From the NCBI RefSeq assembly GCF_002288925.2, contig NW_022098069.1:76290828-76354827 (forward strand): a stretch of DNA of 64,000 bases, read 5' to 3'. Of the stretch, positions 11,607 to 23,674 are shown piece by piece; the first letter of the stretch is position 1, and every line of letters starts with the position of its first letter. The translations under genes and the position numbers were made by a program. Below the pieces are notes generated by a model that was not told the DNA's origin, did not search any database, and worked only from the letters and a program-made list of their open reading frames with translations. This stretch comes from Delphinapterus leucas (lineage: Eukaryota > Chordata > Mammalia > Artiodactyla > Monodontidae).

Positions 11607-12082
11607 CAGCATTATTTACAGTAGCCAAGACATAGAAACAACCTAAGTTGCCATTGATGGACAAATGAACAAAAGAGCTGTAGATGACAGAGAGAGAGAT
11701 ATTTTTCAGCCATACAAATGATTTAATCCTGCTACTTGTGACAACATGGATGGTCCTTGAGGGCACTCTGCTAAGTGAAAAAAGTCAGACAAACACAAAT
11801 ACTACATGATCTCACTTAGATGTGCAACCTAAAACAAAACAAAACTAAAACAAACTCAGAGGAAAAGAGATTAGATTGTGGTTGCCAGATGCAAGGGTGC
11901 GATAGGGAGAAATGGATGAACATAGTCAAAAGGCACAACCTCACGTTATAAGATAAATAAGTACTGAGAATATAACTCACAGCATGATAACTAGAGTTCA
12001 CCACCAGCTTATAACATATATATGTGTATATATGTCATTAAGAGTGTAAATCCTGAGTTTTCATCACAAGGGGAGATAGCAA

Positions 12083-12345
12083 GATAGAGACAGACAGATA
12101 GATAGATAGACAGATAGGTAGATAGACAGATGGATAGGCAGACAGACAGTCAGACAGATAGATAGATAGGTAGATAGACAGACAGACAGATAGATAGACA
12201 GATAGGTAGATAGACAGACGGATGGATAGACAGACAGTCAGACAGATAGATAGATAGATAGATAGGTAGATAGGTAGAGAGGTAGAGAGATAGATAGATA
12301 GATAGACAGAGAGGTAGATAGACTGATGGAGAGAGACAGACACAC
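12083..12345. repeat. Compound GATA/GACA microsatellite, about 260 bp
   Basis: Tetranucleotides gata, gaca and ggta alternate in a higher-order pattern. Blocks such as 'gatagacagataggtagata' recur with variations, suggesting growth by unequal slippage of longer units. Open frames on the minus strand here (12038-12347) only translate the array into repeating IYLS/VYLS and are not genes. The array lies inside an L1 3' UTR. Confidence 0.95.
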
Positions 12346-12485
12346 ATGATGATGGATATTAAGTAAACTTACTGTGATAATCATTTCATGGCATATGTGA
12401 GTCAAGTCAAATTGTTACTCTGTACACCCTAAACTTACACAGTGCTGTGTGTTGAGTCTATCTCAATAAAACCAGAAGAAAAAAA

Positions 12486-14270
12486 GTTATTCTAGGCTTT
12501 TACAGTAAATATTGGTAAGACATATTTTTAAAGCAAACTTTGTCTTGAAGAAACAGGAATTATATTATATATGGATAAGACCCTGTGTTATCATATTCCT
12601 AATTTTTTTTCTCTACCACATATACCTCTTAGAAGTGAATTAACTCTGAAATTACTTAAATATTTGGCTGTGTCGAGAACATACTATTCTGTATAAGTAA
12701 AAATCATTTCATTTTTATTTTGTCACATTCAAAGGTTATGATTGTCTAAATGTCTAAGCAATGAAAAGTAGAAATGTGGTCCCTTTGGAAAAAAAAATTA
12801 GAGAAACATCTCCATAAACTTTATTTCCCTATGTATCTACAAACTTCTGAGGTTATGTATTACATGGTTGGAAGTGATTCTTGCAAAAATTTTCTATGTC
12901 TAAAAAAGCTTTAATTTGTTGAGATCTGTTACTTCAAGGTAATATTTAAGTATTGTACCATATATTCCCTTTAATTTTAATGTTATTTTCCTTAAACTCC
13001 ATTATATTTGGTTTCTGAATTGGGCCTTCTAAATTGGGTAAGAAAACACATTTTCAAGACTATACTAGACTCCTTACCAGAGCTGCTTTCCTTACAGCAC
13101 TACTCATTACTATATACATGAGATATTAATATCTATGTGAAATTTATAACAGTAATTTTAAGGAGTGAAAAGAAAAAACTAGTTCCACAGAATTCATAAT
13201 CCAGATAGCACAGTGTTGAAAAACAGAGTATTCTTAAATAGATTTAAGTTCAGAATTAAAGATAGCTGCTTTGTAAAATTCCCGGTTAGAATCAAAATCT
13301 AACATTTCAAAAATATCTCAAAGCTATGAGTTGATTTAAATGTTATCCTTATTTTCCAAATCTCAAATGGAGACATTCAAAAATTTTTGTTTTCTCTTAT
13401 TTCTACCCTATTTCATGCATTTGAAATTTTAAAAGAGCTTTACATTGATTCAAGACAAACTTTGCAAAAATACAATTTTTTAAATAGCTACATAATTACT
13501 TTTGTCTGATTAGTGGCCCTTTACTTTATCCTCTTTGAATATATTTTCTATTTCATCTCTTCAAGCTCATCAGTACTGTTTAATATGGAAATCATAGGCA
13601 AGTCTCAGCATGTTGGACTGCTTCCAAAGAACATTTTCTTTTACTTCACTGTATAGCATAGTGTGGTCTTTACTGTGCATTCACATGAAATGTGCCTGGT
13701 AATTCTAGTAGGTTATAACGTTCTAGCCCTGCGGTGAAGTAAGTTAGAGCCTTGCTGTGATAAGAAGCAGCATATGTTTTCTACTCTCAACTTGGAAGAA
13801 TGATTTACTGGTAACTGATGCTAAAGATACATCATTAACACATGGCTAAATATGCTTGACTGCAGTATCAAGGAAATTCAGAATACTGTACCTTTCTTTG
13901 AAAATTAAGACTGTCTAATTTATGCTTAATGACACCTCTCAAACATATTTTAGAAAACAAATCATCCTTTATGTTTTTAAACTGTATAGCTGTGCAATCT
14001 AATCATGGAATTTATAATAACTCATGTAGTTTTTAATAACAGGTTTAAAAAAAATATTATGAGAAAGTAAAACTTAAAACTTTTTTTCTTTATATTTTAC
14101 ATAGTTAAGAATATTCTCTATGCCTTTTATAAAATTCTTTAGTGAAGATAATGGCCACACAAACTGAGTATGTAAAAAATAACATAATATTTGCTTACTG
14201 GTATAATTTATTTCTCTGGGTCAACCATGGGAGATGATCTTATTTATCCATTCAATAAAAATATAAGCAG
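12486..14270. other. AT-rich DNA, nothing assigned
   Basis: No recognised repeat or gene. The segment from about 13560 to 13860 is less AT-rich and looks unique, but has no coding signal. Confidence 0.55.
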
Positions 14271-14274
14271 CAGG

Positions 14275-15170
14275 AAGGAAACCTGTGAGAGGGAGAGTAG
14301 TAAGAGATAAAGCCATGAGATGCAGTGGCGGGGGCAGTTTTTGTCAGTAGTTATGTGAAGAGAGGGAAGATAACTTCTGGCCTTCTAGGCTTTGATTGAA
14401 CTGGTGATCGGTGGGGGAGTTCTGAGATGAGAGACATAACCTAACTCAAGTTAAATAACACCTTACTATGTTGAGAATAAACCTGAAGTAGCAAAGGTGA
14501 AAACAAGGAGGTCAGTTGGAAGTGTCGACAATAATACAGGTAAAAGATGATGGTGATGAGGGTTGGGTGAGACAGTTGAAGCAGGGAAAGTAATGAAAGC
14601 CTGGATATGTTTTGAAGTGAAGCTTGTGGATTTCAGGGTGAACTGGATATGTGTTACGGTCTATGAGAGAAAAAGAAAAATCATGATTGCCTCTGATTTA
14701 TTTATTTATTTTTTTGTCTTGAGCAACTGGAAGGATGGTGTTGCCATCAACTGAGATAAGGGGGGACTCAGGTAAAGGAGATATTGGGGGAAATACTAGA
14801 AGATCGTTGATGAACATGTTGAGTTTGAGATGCCTATAAGCATACCCAATTTTAGTAGGTAATTGGATAAACCAATCTGGGCATGGAAGAAGTATGAACA
14901 TGTAAATTTGGATACACTAGAACCAGAGGTCACATAGCCGGGAAGAGATCTCTCAGGGAACATGTGAAGATAGAGGAAAAGGGAACCAAATTCTGAGATC
15001 TGAGACAGTCCACCATTTTGATATGGGAGTACAGTAATGAAAAGGGACTGACAATGAAATCAATGGGATGGAAGCAAAGCCAGACAAGTGACATCTCCTC
15101 GAAGCCACACGAATACATCAGGAAAAATTAATTATCAAGTGTATCTAATGTTTGTGGTAGATCAACGTCA
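14275..15170 (+). repeat. Old mammalian interspersed repeat, class uncertain
   Basis: Recognisable blocks occur in the order of a widespread mammalian repeat: 'aaaagatgatggtgatgag' near 14545, 'ggatatgttttgaagtgaag' near 14603, 'gagcaactggaaggatggtg' near 14721, 'catgttgagtttgagatgcc' near 14816, and a purine-rich 3' part ending 'ctcctcgaagcca' near 15105. I remember this family from many mammalian genomic sequences but not its library name. The copy is diverged with small indels. The frames at 14563-14754, 14698-14901 and 14930-15118 are chance. Confidence 0.5.
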
Positions 15171-15588
15171 ATCTTGTATAGAAATTTATCTCTGTGTTTT
15201 GCAGTGTGAGTTTGAGATATAGTCACTAAATGTCTGAGTTATTTAAACAGCACTAATTTTGTAGGTGTGATTTTATTCAGTGCAATTCTGTTTTGTTTGC
15301 ATTAGTTCAATGACTGTATGAATCAACAGGACTAAGATAAATCAGTTCATATATGGCCATTTAACAATAACATAATCAAAATTATATTAAAGAATAACAA
15401 TAATTTGGGTACGGTCTTGGATAGATTATAGAACACTGAATTATATTACATTTATCTTTGACATTTATAATTGTTAAGGGTTTCCACACAGCACCCCTTC
15501 TTCTCACTATCAAAGACAAAATCTTCTGCATGCTGACAAAATTATTTGACAATCTGTAATGCTTATTTCATTAAAATGATCAAGTTTT
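15171..15588. other. AT-rich DNA, nothing assigned
   Basis: No feature seen between the old repeat and the poly-T end of the following SINE. Confidence 0.5.
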
Positions 15589-15796
15589 TTTTTTTTTTTT
15601 TTTTCCGATATGTGGGCCTCTCACCGCTGTGGCCTCTCCTGCTGCGGAGCACAGGCTCTGGACGCACAGGCCCAGTGGCCATGGCTCATGGGCCCAGTCG
15701 CTCTGCGGCATGTGGGATCCTCCCGGACCGGGGCACGAACCCGCGTCTCCTGCATTGGCAGGTGGACTCCCAACCACTGCGCCACCAGGGAACCCC
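15589..15796 (-). mobile_element. CHR-2-type SINE, antisense
   Basis: A poly-T run (the SINE's A tail) leads into 'gtgggcctctcaccgctgtg' and closes with 'gccaccagggaacccc', the reverse of the tRNA-derived head. The short body without the extra 3' block is the CHR-2 form. The flanks gatcaagtttt (15578-15588) and gagcaaatttt (15797-15807) match at 9 of 11 positions, a decayed target duplication. All the overlapping open frames in this stretch come from the GC-rich SINE. Confidence 0.9.
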
Positions 15797-18700
15797 GAGC
15801 AAATTTTAAAGTGTCTTCACCTTAACATTTTATGTTTTTGAAAAATAAATATTTGAATAAAAGTAAGATGCATATAACCTACAAAGTCAATACAATTTAA
15901 TTTTGTTGAATTTTATAATATTTATTGAGAATCTATTGTGTGCAAATGTCTATATTAGTTTCTCCAGGAGATACAAAAGTGAATTTTTAATAAAAGGAAA
16001 AATAAATTTCATTGCTTCCTTCTTGTCCATTGCATGGTAATATGAAGGAGACTAATGAATGTGGAAGGGAGGGAGATATGAATGTCTTTGGAAGGTCAAT
16101 ACTTCAGTGAAATTGGATATTTCCTTTTTGTCATGGTGGCTTTCACGCTCTTATAGACTTTTCCAAAGTATTCACCAAAGAGGTTTTTTGTTTGTTTTTG
16201 TTTTTACTGTTCTTCATCATTGCTGCGAGACACAGGCATATTTAAATGGTCTGACAAACACATGACTTAGAAATTAACCATAGAAAATTATCCTTGTAGG
16301 AAAGAAAAGCTAGTAGGTATGGGCTGATAAATGAGACAATACTTATCTTACTGGTCTGCTTTTTTTTTTTTTTTTTTAATGCTTCCTCTGCATTTTCAGC
16401 TTTTCTATCTTTTAAATATTCAATATATTCAAAAGAAGCTCCTTACGTTTCTTTCTCTCTATACCAATCACAGTCTTGGTAAACAAATTATGTGAGTCAG
16501 TCCATAGGTTACCCTTTGCCTTTACTGTTGTGATAAATGAATCTTTTGGAAAACTTATCAGTTGGTTTAAGTAGATGTGAGCAAGCATTGCTGTGATAAA
16601 AAGGTACAGGTACAAGGTCCCTCATATAGAAAAAATAGTCCTATACATAAAAATACAGGTACAAGAACAAAAAGAAAAAGGTGTAGAGGAAAGGAAGAAA
16701 ATGTCATCGCTTCTTTATCAGTAATAATAATTGTCCTCTATTGATGGATATTATATTTTCTAAAAAAGAATAATACCTGCTGTCTTCTCAGTTTAGGTTT
16801 AGACTTCTTTGTCATATACTAGCTCCTTCACATTAGTTGACCAACTATGTTTTTTCTTTCTCTCTGAATAGCTGTGCTCTTTAATTCTAATAAAAACAAA
16901 CAAACAAACAAAGCCAAAACAGCATTCTCTGAAACCTAACTAAGGCAGAGCCTAAGAACTATGTATTCATGCCTGTGCATACTTTTCTCAGAAGATATTT
17001 TTCTTATTATGTCAAAACATTTAATTTTCTTTTATTCCCAATTATACAAAATGTCCACTGATATCAAATAATAGATACAAAACATAGATACAAAAATTTA
17101 GCTATCCCAGTTTTCCCCAGATTTTACAACCATCACTTCTCCTATTATTTGAAGCTCTATACTTTCTTCTCCACAAAATTATTTTTAAGGCTGACCACAT
17201 TTCCTCTTGGCTCTCATAACAGGATTTAGAAGAAAACAGGGAGGTGGTATTGCCATTGCAAACTCTATTCATTTTTGAGCCCTGCTGTTAATGCATTTTG
17301 TTAAAGAGCAGGTTGCAAATGTGAACCCAATATATTAACGCAAAAACTATGCATTTGGCAAAACTTGTTCATGTGAAAAATGTGTAAGCTTAGGATATCG
17401 AGTGAACCATTTACTCCGAAGCAAAAGCTGTCACTAACGCTTCATCTATCATCTTGCTTAGAGTTTCTGGCTTTGAATATATATTCACATTTTTCTCTAA
17501 TAACGGAGTATCTCTTAACACAAACTAGGTGTGCCTAGTTTGATGGTGGGGTGGGAAGAGAGACTTGTTGACTCATTAATTCCAGAATACCACAAAACCT
17601 TTTAACTCAAATAGCAATTACCTTTATGCAACCTCACCCCTGACCTCAATCTTGCCCATTCTGGGCCAGCAGTACCCTGGAGTCAGTGTTCTACATGGCA
17701 AGAGTATAAAGAATTGAAATCTTTCTTGTATTTTCTGGAAATCACGGGTTATGTGCTACTAGCAATCAGGACTTTTGGAAATATCTATTAAAAATGAAAT
17801 ACTATTGAGATTACTGAGTTGGAGGAAACCTTAAATTATTTTACAAATCTCTATTTTCATATTTTCTGGGTTTTTTCCTCTCTCTAAATTTGTTACAGCA
17901 CATTCTGGTTAAATTTGACTCTACCTTATTTTAAAGGTAACGTTTTTGAATAAGATCTTCACATGGTTTTTCTCACCTTGATATTTTTAAATCTGAAACA
18001 GAAAAATTCACATATGTATATATTTGCTTATCATTCTTCTAATAAATACTGACTGAGCACCAACTATATATCAGATATTGTGACTGGTGATGGCAACATT
18101 GATGACATATTTAGGGTTAGAAAAAAAAGCAGACCTTGTAGATTAAAAGGAGTCCTTGAACTCATCCAGTCAAAACACTTCATTTTATCATCAGAAAAGC
18201 CTTTTTATCACTTAAGGGTTCCTGATAAGATAAACAGATTATTTTCCTTGTATTTAGGATGTGATACTTAATTGGCCCTGAATTTGTACAGAGCTATTAG
18301 CTAGAGTTTTTAGTAGTGATCCTTACATACAATCCTCTTCTCATCCTCATTTTTTAAAGAAATCATAAAATCTGTGATACTTCGAATGCATTTTACATCT
18401 TTGTAGTCAAGTTGAAAATTATGTGCTTACTGTTTTGTTTGTTTTCAAGAAGATGATGCTACTAGAGGAGAGGAGATCTTCCTCCTCTTCCAACAGATAA
18501 ATGTTAAGTAAATAGAAAGGTTTCACCATTGCGGGTCAGAGAGAAGGTAATGAAAACAATGTGTATGAAAATATATAAGCTCCAAATTATATAAATTCCT
18601 CAAGCCACTTCCCACTAATTCTATCTCTTTCTCAACAGCCTACCTCCCTCCAAAAAAAGACCCTTAAATCTAATATAAATATATCACAGGTTAGAAAATA

Positions 18701-19039
18701 GACTTAAATAATCCTCTTTGTTTTGATTGGCCCTATCTATTTATATACCATTTCAAATTGATAATATTTTGATTTTTGGCACTGTGTGCGTACTATATAT
18801 ACAAAATATACAATGGGTATGTGAAAATTAATACTCCCCTTATTTCTCACATGTAGACTGTAGGCTTAAATTCAACAGGTTTTGCTTTGTTTTGTTTTTG
18901 TGATATGTACAGTAGCTGCAGGGGTAGTTATTTACTAAACCCATATATATATTTTAAAAGTACTATGCTCCCTGGAAGTGAATGGAAGTTACTGGGTAAG
19001 GAGTAATAATGTTTATTTTTTTTACTATTGGTTCTATTT
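15797..19039. other. 3.2 kb AT-rich DNA, faint old-repeat motifs only
   Basis: I see no gene. Two short stretches resemble the 'tttattgagcacctactat' motif of old mammalian repeats: about 15915-15985 and 18035-18095. Near 18150-18185 a MIR-like 'cttgaactcatccagtcaaa' follows. A T run at 16359-16377 and a 'caaa' run near 16900-16915 are simple sequence. The block 17520-17700 is less AT-rich and unassigned. Confidence 0.5.
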
Positions 19040-19205
19040 CAGAAACTTTACTGCATAATTTACATATGCTATCTAATTTAATGGGAATCTATTAGACAGA
19101 AAATTTTATTTTCATTTTATAGATGAAGAAAATGAATATGTAAAAGGTTATCTCTCCAATAAAAATGAGCTTATCCTAGTATTAGACTTAGATCTGTGCT
19201 TCCTC
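19040..19205 (+). mobile_element. MIR SINE remnant
   Basis: The order 'ttacatatgctatctaattt', 'cattttatagatgaagaaa', then 'ttagacttagatctgtgctt' matches the MIR pattern of a size-class core, the 'cattttacagatgaggaaac' box and the closing 'ccaggtctgt' segment. It is strongly diverged, as expected for a very old element. Confidence 0.65.
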
Positions 19206-19838
19206 ATACATATATAAGTACTTGATCACATACTATATTGTATTTCAGAGTGGACAATATTGTTTCAACAAAGTTAAAAATACTGCTGTAATAATCATTC
19301 TTAGCTGCAAGCAATCATCACTTATAATTTTAAGTCCAATGCAATAATTCAGAAATTTTTAAAAAGCTATGAAAATATTTCAAAGTATATTTTGCCCATG
19401 AAAAAAAGATTAATACGTTGGGTTACTCAATAACAGGTACTGATTCTGATTCCTGATATGATGGACTAAAAATCAACTGGTATGAAATTTATGGTAAAAT
19501 AAATGAACAAACCAAAAAATATGCAGATAATGCAGAAGTGACAGAAGCAGAAAGATTCTGATGGAGGATGCAATGCCCTTTGAGGAGAGAAGGGGAAGTG
19601 AACAAGTCCCTGCATGTTTCTGTGGGTCTTAATCTAAAACCAGGAGCAGTCCGTGTGGTGTATACAATACCTGCTGGGTACACACTGGGAAGACCAGTCT
19701 TTCTCTCCTGGAAAACTGGAATGAGAAGCGGAGTAACTATGAACATTGAAAAGATTAGAAGAATTTCAGAAGGAAAAATGCTAAAGAGGGGTTTTCCAAA
19801 CCAGGCCCCTCCGCATTTTGACTTGACAACTAAAAAAG
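19206..19838. other. Unassigned region with two opposed open frames
   Basis: From 19489 to 19851 both strands are unusually open: a 120-codon frame on the minus strand and a 91-codon frame on the plus strand (19568-19843), whose stop overlaps the start of the LTR that follows. Neither product shows a domain I recognise. The plus frame could be a remnant of retroviral internal sequence just upstream of a 3' LTR, since 'aaaaaag' before the TG is purine-rich, but I cannot support that from motifs. Confidence 0.4.
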
Positions 19839-20292
19839 TGTAGCTCACCATCTGGTTCTACAAGGATGAAGTCATCAGCTACTGCAGTCACTGACCTTTC
19901 ACACCCCCTGAAAGGAGCTCAGGACAGAGATCAGGCATGAACACTCTGTGCTCTGGGAAAAACTGGCAGAACCGGCCTGTAGACAGTTAGATACTTTCAG
20001 GAAAAAAATCTTATGAACACAATTTCTTGCATCTTTTCATACCTAGAAAAGCACTAAAATCATTAATGGAGTCATCTGCTCCTTGTGACTAGCAGTAACC
20101 TTCTATGGAGACATATGATTGGTTGCACAAACCTCCTTCGCCAAAATCACATGTATACTGACCCTTCGGAGCAGTTCCTCAGAGCTATCTGAGAGGCTGT
20201 CTCCCGGGCTACAGTCCTCAGTTTAAGTCCTCAAATAAAACTAAAACTCAAAGCTCTCGTGTTGTGCTTTGTTTTTTCTTTTTCAGTCGACA
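19839..20292 (+). mobile_element. ERV-type LTR
   Basis: The block starts TGTAGCTCACC and ends TTTTTCAGTCGACA, with TG...CA ends. It has a polyadenylation signal 'aataaaact' at about 20235 in a 'ctcaaataaaactaaaact' context, then 'cgtgttgtgc' and a T-rich U5, an arrangement typical of mammalian ERV LTRs. A weak TATA-like region lies near 20150. I found no matching target duplication, and no gag or pol sequence follows, so it is either solo or the 3' LTR of a deleted provirus. The sequence after 20292 is old L1. Confidence 0.6.
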
Positions 20293-20394
20293 GACTGAAA
20301 CTTGAGCCATGGGTGAAACAGATTCAAACCAGCCAGCTGAAGGAACTGGATGGGAATTGAGACCAGAGATGCTGCTCAAGAAACAGTCCACAAT

Positions 20395-20800
20395 TTAAGC
20401 TTAGACAAATATTTCTTGCTAAAATTAAGGAAAAAATGCTGACAAAAAAAATAACAGGACCCAGAATCCCCACAACTTAACCTTTTCAGTACCAAGGACA
20501 CAATCAAAATTAACTGAAAAATGAAGAAATAAAAAATGTGACACATTCTCAGGAGCAAAGAATGCTAATTGAGTCCAAAAGCTAACTGTCCAAAAATTCT
20601 AATTGAGCTATCTGATATGAAATAAACAAGATATTGGCTCTAACAGACAACATCTTAAAGCATCTTTTGTAACTATTCTCAACTGAACATGGTTGAAGAG
20701 AATGCAAATCTCAGAAAGCACTCTCAAATCTCAGAAGAGAAACAAAGACAACAAAATGGAACCAAATGGACATTCCTGGACTAAAAAATATTATTAATAA
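20395..20800 (+). mobile_element. Old L1 fragment, 5'/ORF1-proximal part
   Basis: Text such as 'cagtaccaaggacacaatca' (about 20489-20508), 'tgtgacacattctcagg' and 'gaaccaaatggacattcc' follows the 5' region of old mammalian L1 (L1M type) around the start of ORF1. It is too diverged to read a protein. The LTR immediately upstream may have been inserted at its 5' edge. Confidence 0.55.
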
Positions 20801-23429
20801 AATAACAAACAAAAATCTGAGACTGAATAAAAGATCAATGCCACCTTGCATGGCATTATCCTTGCATGAAATCTTGTTTAGGTCACATAACAATAAAATG
20901 CAAATGAAATGGTGTTCAGCATGCAGTGGGAAGGATTCAGACAAGATCATGCTCAGTGATCTTCTGTCAAAAGAAAGCTAACATCAAAGTTTTCTCTTAT
21001 TAATTTGAGTTTTGAAGATATTGAATAAAATAGGAGTGCTGTTAGAAAGGGTGAAAACTGTTATTGAACAAGATTAAAGAGATAAGATGATGAAGCAGTT
21101 CAGTTCTCTCATTAGTTATATTTTAAAATTCCAGACTGGATGTATGCATATGAAGAATGTGTACTTATGATAAAAAGTCAGGAAGCATCTCAATATCAGA
21201 AATCAAGAGTAAAGATAAATCAATTCACACATGATGAGCATGCTTTAAAAATAACAACAAAAAAGGAGGTAGAGTTTATGAGATTTCAGAAGATGAATGA
21301 TTCTTATTTGGTGAGAAAGAGTGGCCTGAAGATCTGCTAAATTGTCTTAGAGGCTAATAAAATTTGTGTCATCCTTGAAGACTAGTACTTAGCAACATAG
21401 CTGCCAAATATAGAAGAATGTATTTAACTCTTCTATATTTTGAAAATTATAATTCTAGCTTCGCTATTACCACAAACTTCAAGATGTCATATTTATGGAT
21501 ATATTTTGAAGTACACTTGTAATATATCAATAGTGTGATTTCCTAGCAATCCTTGACTGAAAGATTACTGAATTTTTAATTCCTTAGCATAGAGAAATAA
21601 AACCTTCCTAGATCTCTCAGTGCTCCTGCAAAGTCCTAGACCCCTGAGACTCCTATGCGACATGAGATTGTATCTGTAGCCATTTGTCTACTGAATTACT
21701 TTGATGATCTGAGGGACAATTAAATTCCTTACCTCCCTTAGAAAGACAAATGGATACAGCTCAGACTAGGTCTCAGAATTAAGCTCTAAAGGGTTAGGAT
21801 GACCAGGGAGCCAGCTACCTAGGTATTTACAAATGAAAAGGAATAAAGTCCCCAAACTTGGAGATATCTCTAGATCTCAAACAAGAGACCTGGACTATTT
21901 GGCTGCTGTAGATATTTTATTTACACACCAGTAAATGACTCAGACCTTTTATGTTTTCAAGGAGGCCTGCTTCCTTCCTCCTCAGAAGCAAAGGAAAAAA
22001 AATTTTTTTCCCTTAGTCTTCACAAATGGAATACTTGACAAGTCATATGAGGTATTTAGTACGGCTCTTTTTGTGTTACCCACAAGTAAGCACTGGGGCG
22101 AGGGATACAACACAATTCTCTACTGTGAAGTAATTAATAGTAAATCCATTTCTGATCCAGAACATCTCCTGTGCATATTAAATTAATGTGGAAAGAATCT
22201 GTGGGAAAAATAAGAATAAGAATACTACGGAGAAGAGTCTACACAATGAAGAAGAGGACACCAAAAATTTGAAAGAGAACATGGTCAACAGAATGGAAAA
22301 AGACAACGGGTTCATGAAAGGAATAATAAATATTCTAGGTACTGAGCCAAAAGAAAGAGGTGGCATGGGATAAATGACGGGCAGAATTATGAGGAGATGT
22401 GAACAATAATGTCAAAATCTAAAGACATTTCATTATTTTCTCAGTTAACTAATTAGCTCAGCATATATTTATTGTGTTGTTACCATGTTTCAGGTTGTAA
22501 AGAAAAATAAGATTCTCTAGCCTCAAAGGGCTTACAGCTAATAGATAAAAGTAGACAAATATACATGTAAATAGGCTACATATTCATTATTCCTGTGGAA
22601 AACATTTAAGAAAGAAGGTTACTACTCAGTTTTTGTTGCTGGGGTTTGAGGTTAGAAGTTAAAAAATAAATTTATGGAGTGGCTAATGGCTAATCTAAAA
22701 TTGGAACTATGACAATGGTGTCAAAGGCTAAATAAATCTCATTAATTTAGTGTTAGGAAGTTATTGAAGACCTTTAAAAGAGTTGTTTCTGGACAAGAGT
22801 TGGCGAATAAAACAGATTAAATAAGTGACCAACTAGAGAGTGGGGTAAAGAGGGGCTAATCAAGCATTCTATGGCTGTGAAGTTATACAGCATTCTGTAC
22901 CTGGATACAAATATGACTGATTTATTTTTTTTTTTTACTGACTGGGCTAATGTAACCCCTTAATCAGTTATATGTATAGGCCTAGGCTATGTATACATAT
23001 CTGGATTATGTCTGCAGATCATCAAAATACTGAAACACTTTTTTTCTTTTTACGTAACAAACTTGGCATGTCTTACTAGCATCCCCCTACATGCAGTAAG
23101 AGAAGAAATAGACTGTGCTAAGAATGCATTTGAATATAAATATTTGTGTCCGAGATTATCCTAAAGTACATAAAGAAATTAAAATATTTATGCCATCTTG
23201 TATATAATTTATTCAACGAAAATCAATATAAAATCTACTCAGAAAACAATCTATTTACTAAAGCAGCTGTTAAAATGCCAGAATGGGAGCAGTGGCATGG
23301 TAATGTCTTGCAGTTTGGTGTGAAACCATGGCTTTGAGTCCTGAGTCTACTGAGTCCTGAGTTTATTTGCCTCATATATGACCTAAATCGTTTTCTTTGT
23401 GTGTGGTTAGAATAATACAATGCAAGTTT
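20801..23429. other. AT-rich DNA, one possible old repeat
   Basis: No gene is supported. Between about 22460 and 22860 a series of blocks ('cagcatatatttattgtg', 'cctcaaagggcttacagct', 'gttattgaagacctttaaaa') resembles the 'tattgagcacctactatg ... aaggagctcaca' class of old mammalian repeats, class uncertain. A T run at 22925-22937 and a 'gagtcctgagt' tandem duplication near 23336-23361 are minor. The short open frames have no recognised content. Confidence 0.45.
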
Positions 23430-23674
23430 ACTTCATGACATAGATATAAAGATATGAGGATGTTTGGGGTACCTTCTTTTACATTTTGGCTGTTCTGCCT
23501 TGTTTTCCTGTTCTGCCTTGTTTGCCTTTACATTTTGGCTGTTTTCCTTGTTTCCTTAGTAAACCTCGTCTTGCTTTGTGATACATGCCTATCTGATAGG
23601 AAGACTTACTGAGGGCTCCAATGTCAGTCTGCCTATAAAATAACAGTAAAGTTTATTATTTTCATGGTAGGCAC
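23430..23674 (+). repeat. LTR-like repeat, copy A of a direct pair
   Basis: This stretch aligns by eye with 25724-25917 in the same orientation. Shared anchors are 'ggtacc', 'tgtgatacatgcct', 'tctga-tagg/ctgg', 'actgag', 'ccaatg/gccaat', 'cagtaaag' and 'ggtaggca/agtaggca'. The end with 'cagtaaag' plus a short U5-like tail suggests the 3' part of an LTR, and I recall similar sequence from mammalian LTRs. Copy A carries a local duplication: 'acattttggctgtt' appears at about 23482 and again at about 23530. Confidence 0.45.

Larger units (their letters stand above)
11262..12485 (+). mobile_element. Older LINE-1 3' end containing a microsatellite
   Basis: From 'ggccaacagatacatgaaaa' onward this is the C-terminal part of L1 ORF2, followed by an L1M-type 3' UTR (the 'ggttgccagatgcaagg' block near 11880) ending 'ctatctcaataaaacc' at about 12470 and a short A-rich tail. 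A 260-bp GATA/GACA array is embedded in the UTR. Divergence and frameshifts show that it is much older than the L1 at 2.9 kb. It abuts the LTR-like repeat, and no target duplication was found. Confidence 0.8.

Noticed and set aside
12038..12347. 101- and 65-codon frames rich in IYLS/VYLS on the minus strand
   Set aside because: They translate the GATA/GACA array in two frames. They show no codon structure, no start context and no homology beyond simple repeat.
15546..15841. Four overlapping frames of 65-87 codons on both strands
   Set aside because: All lie in one CHR-2 SINE. The same peptides (such as MAHGPSRSAACGI-like runs) recur at every CHR copy in the window, so they are repeat translations.
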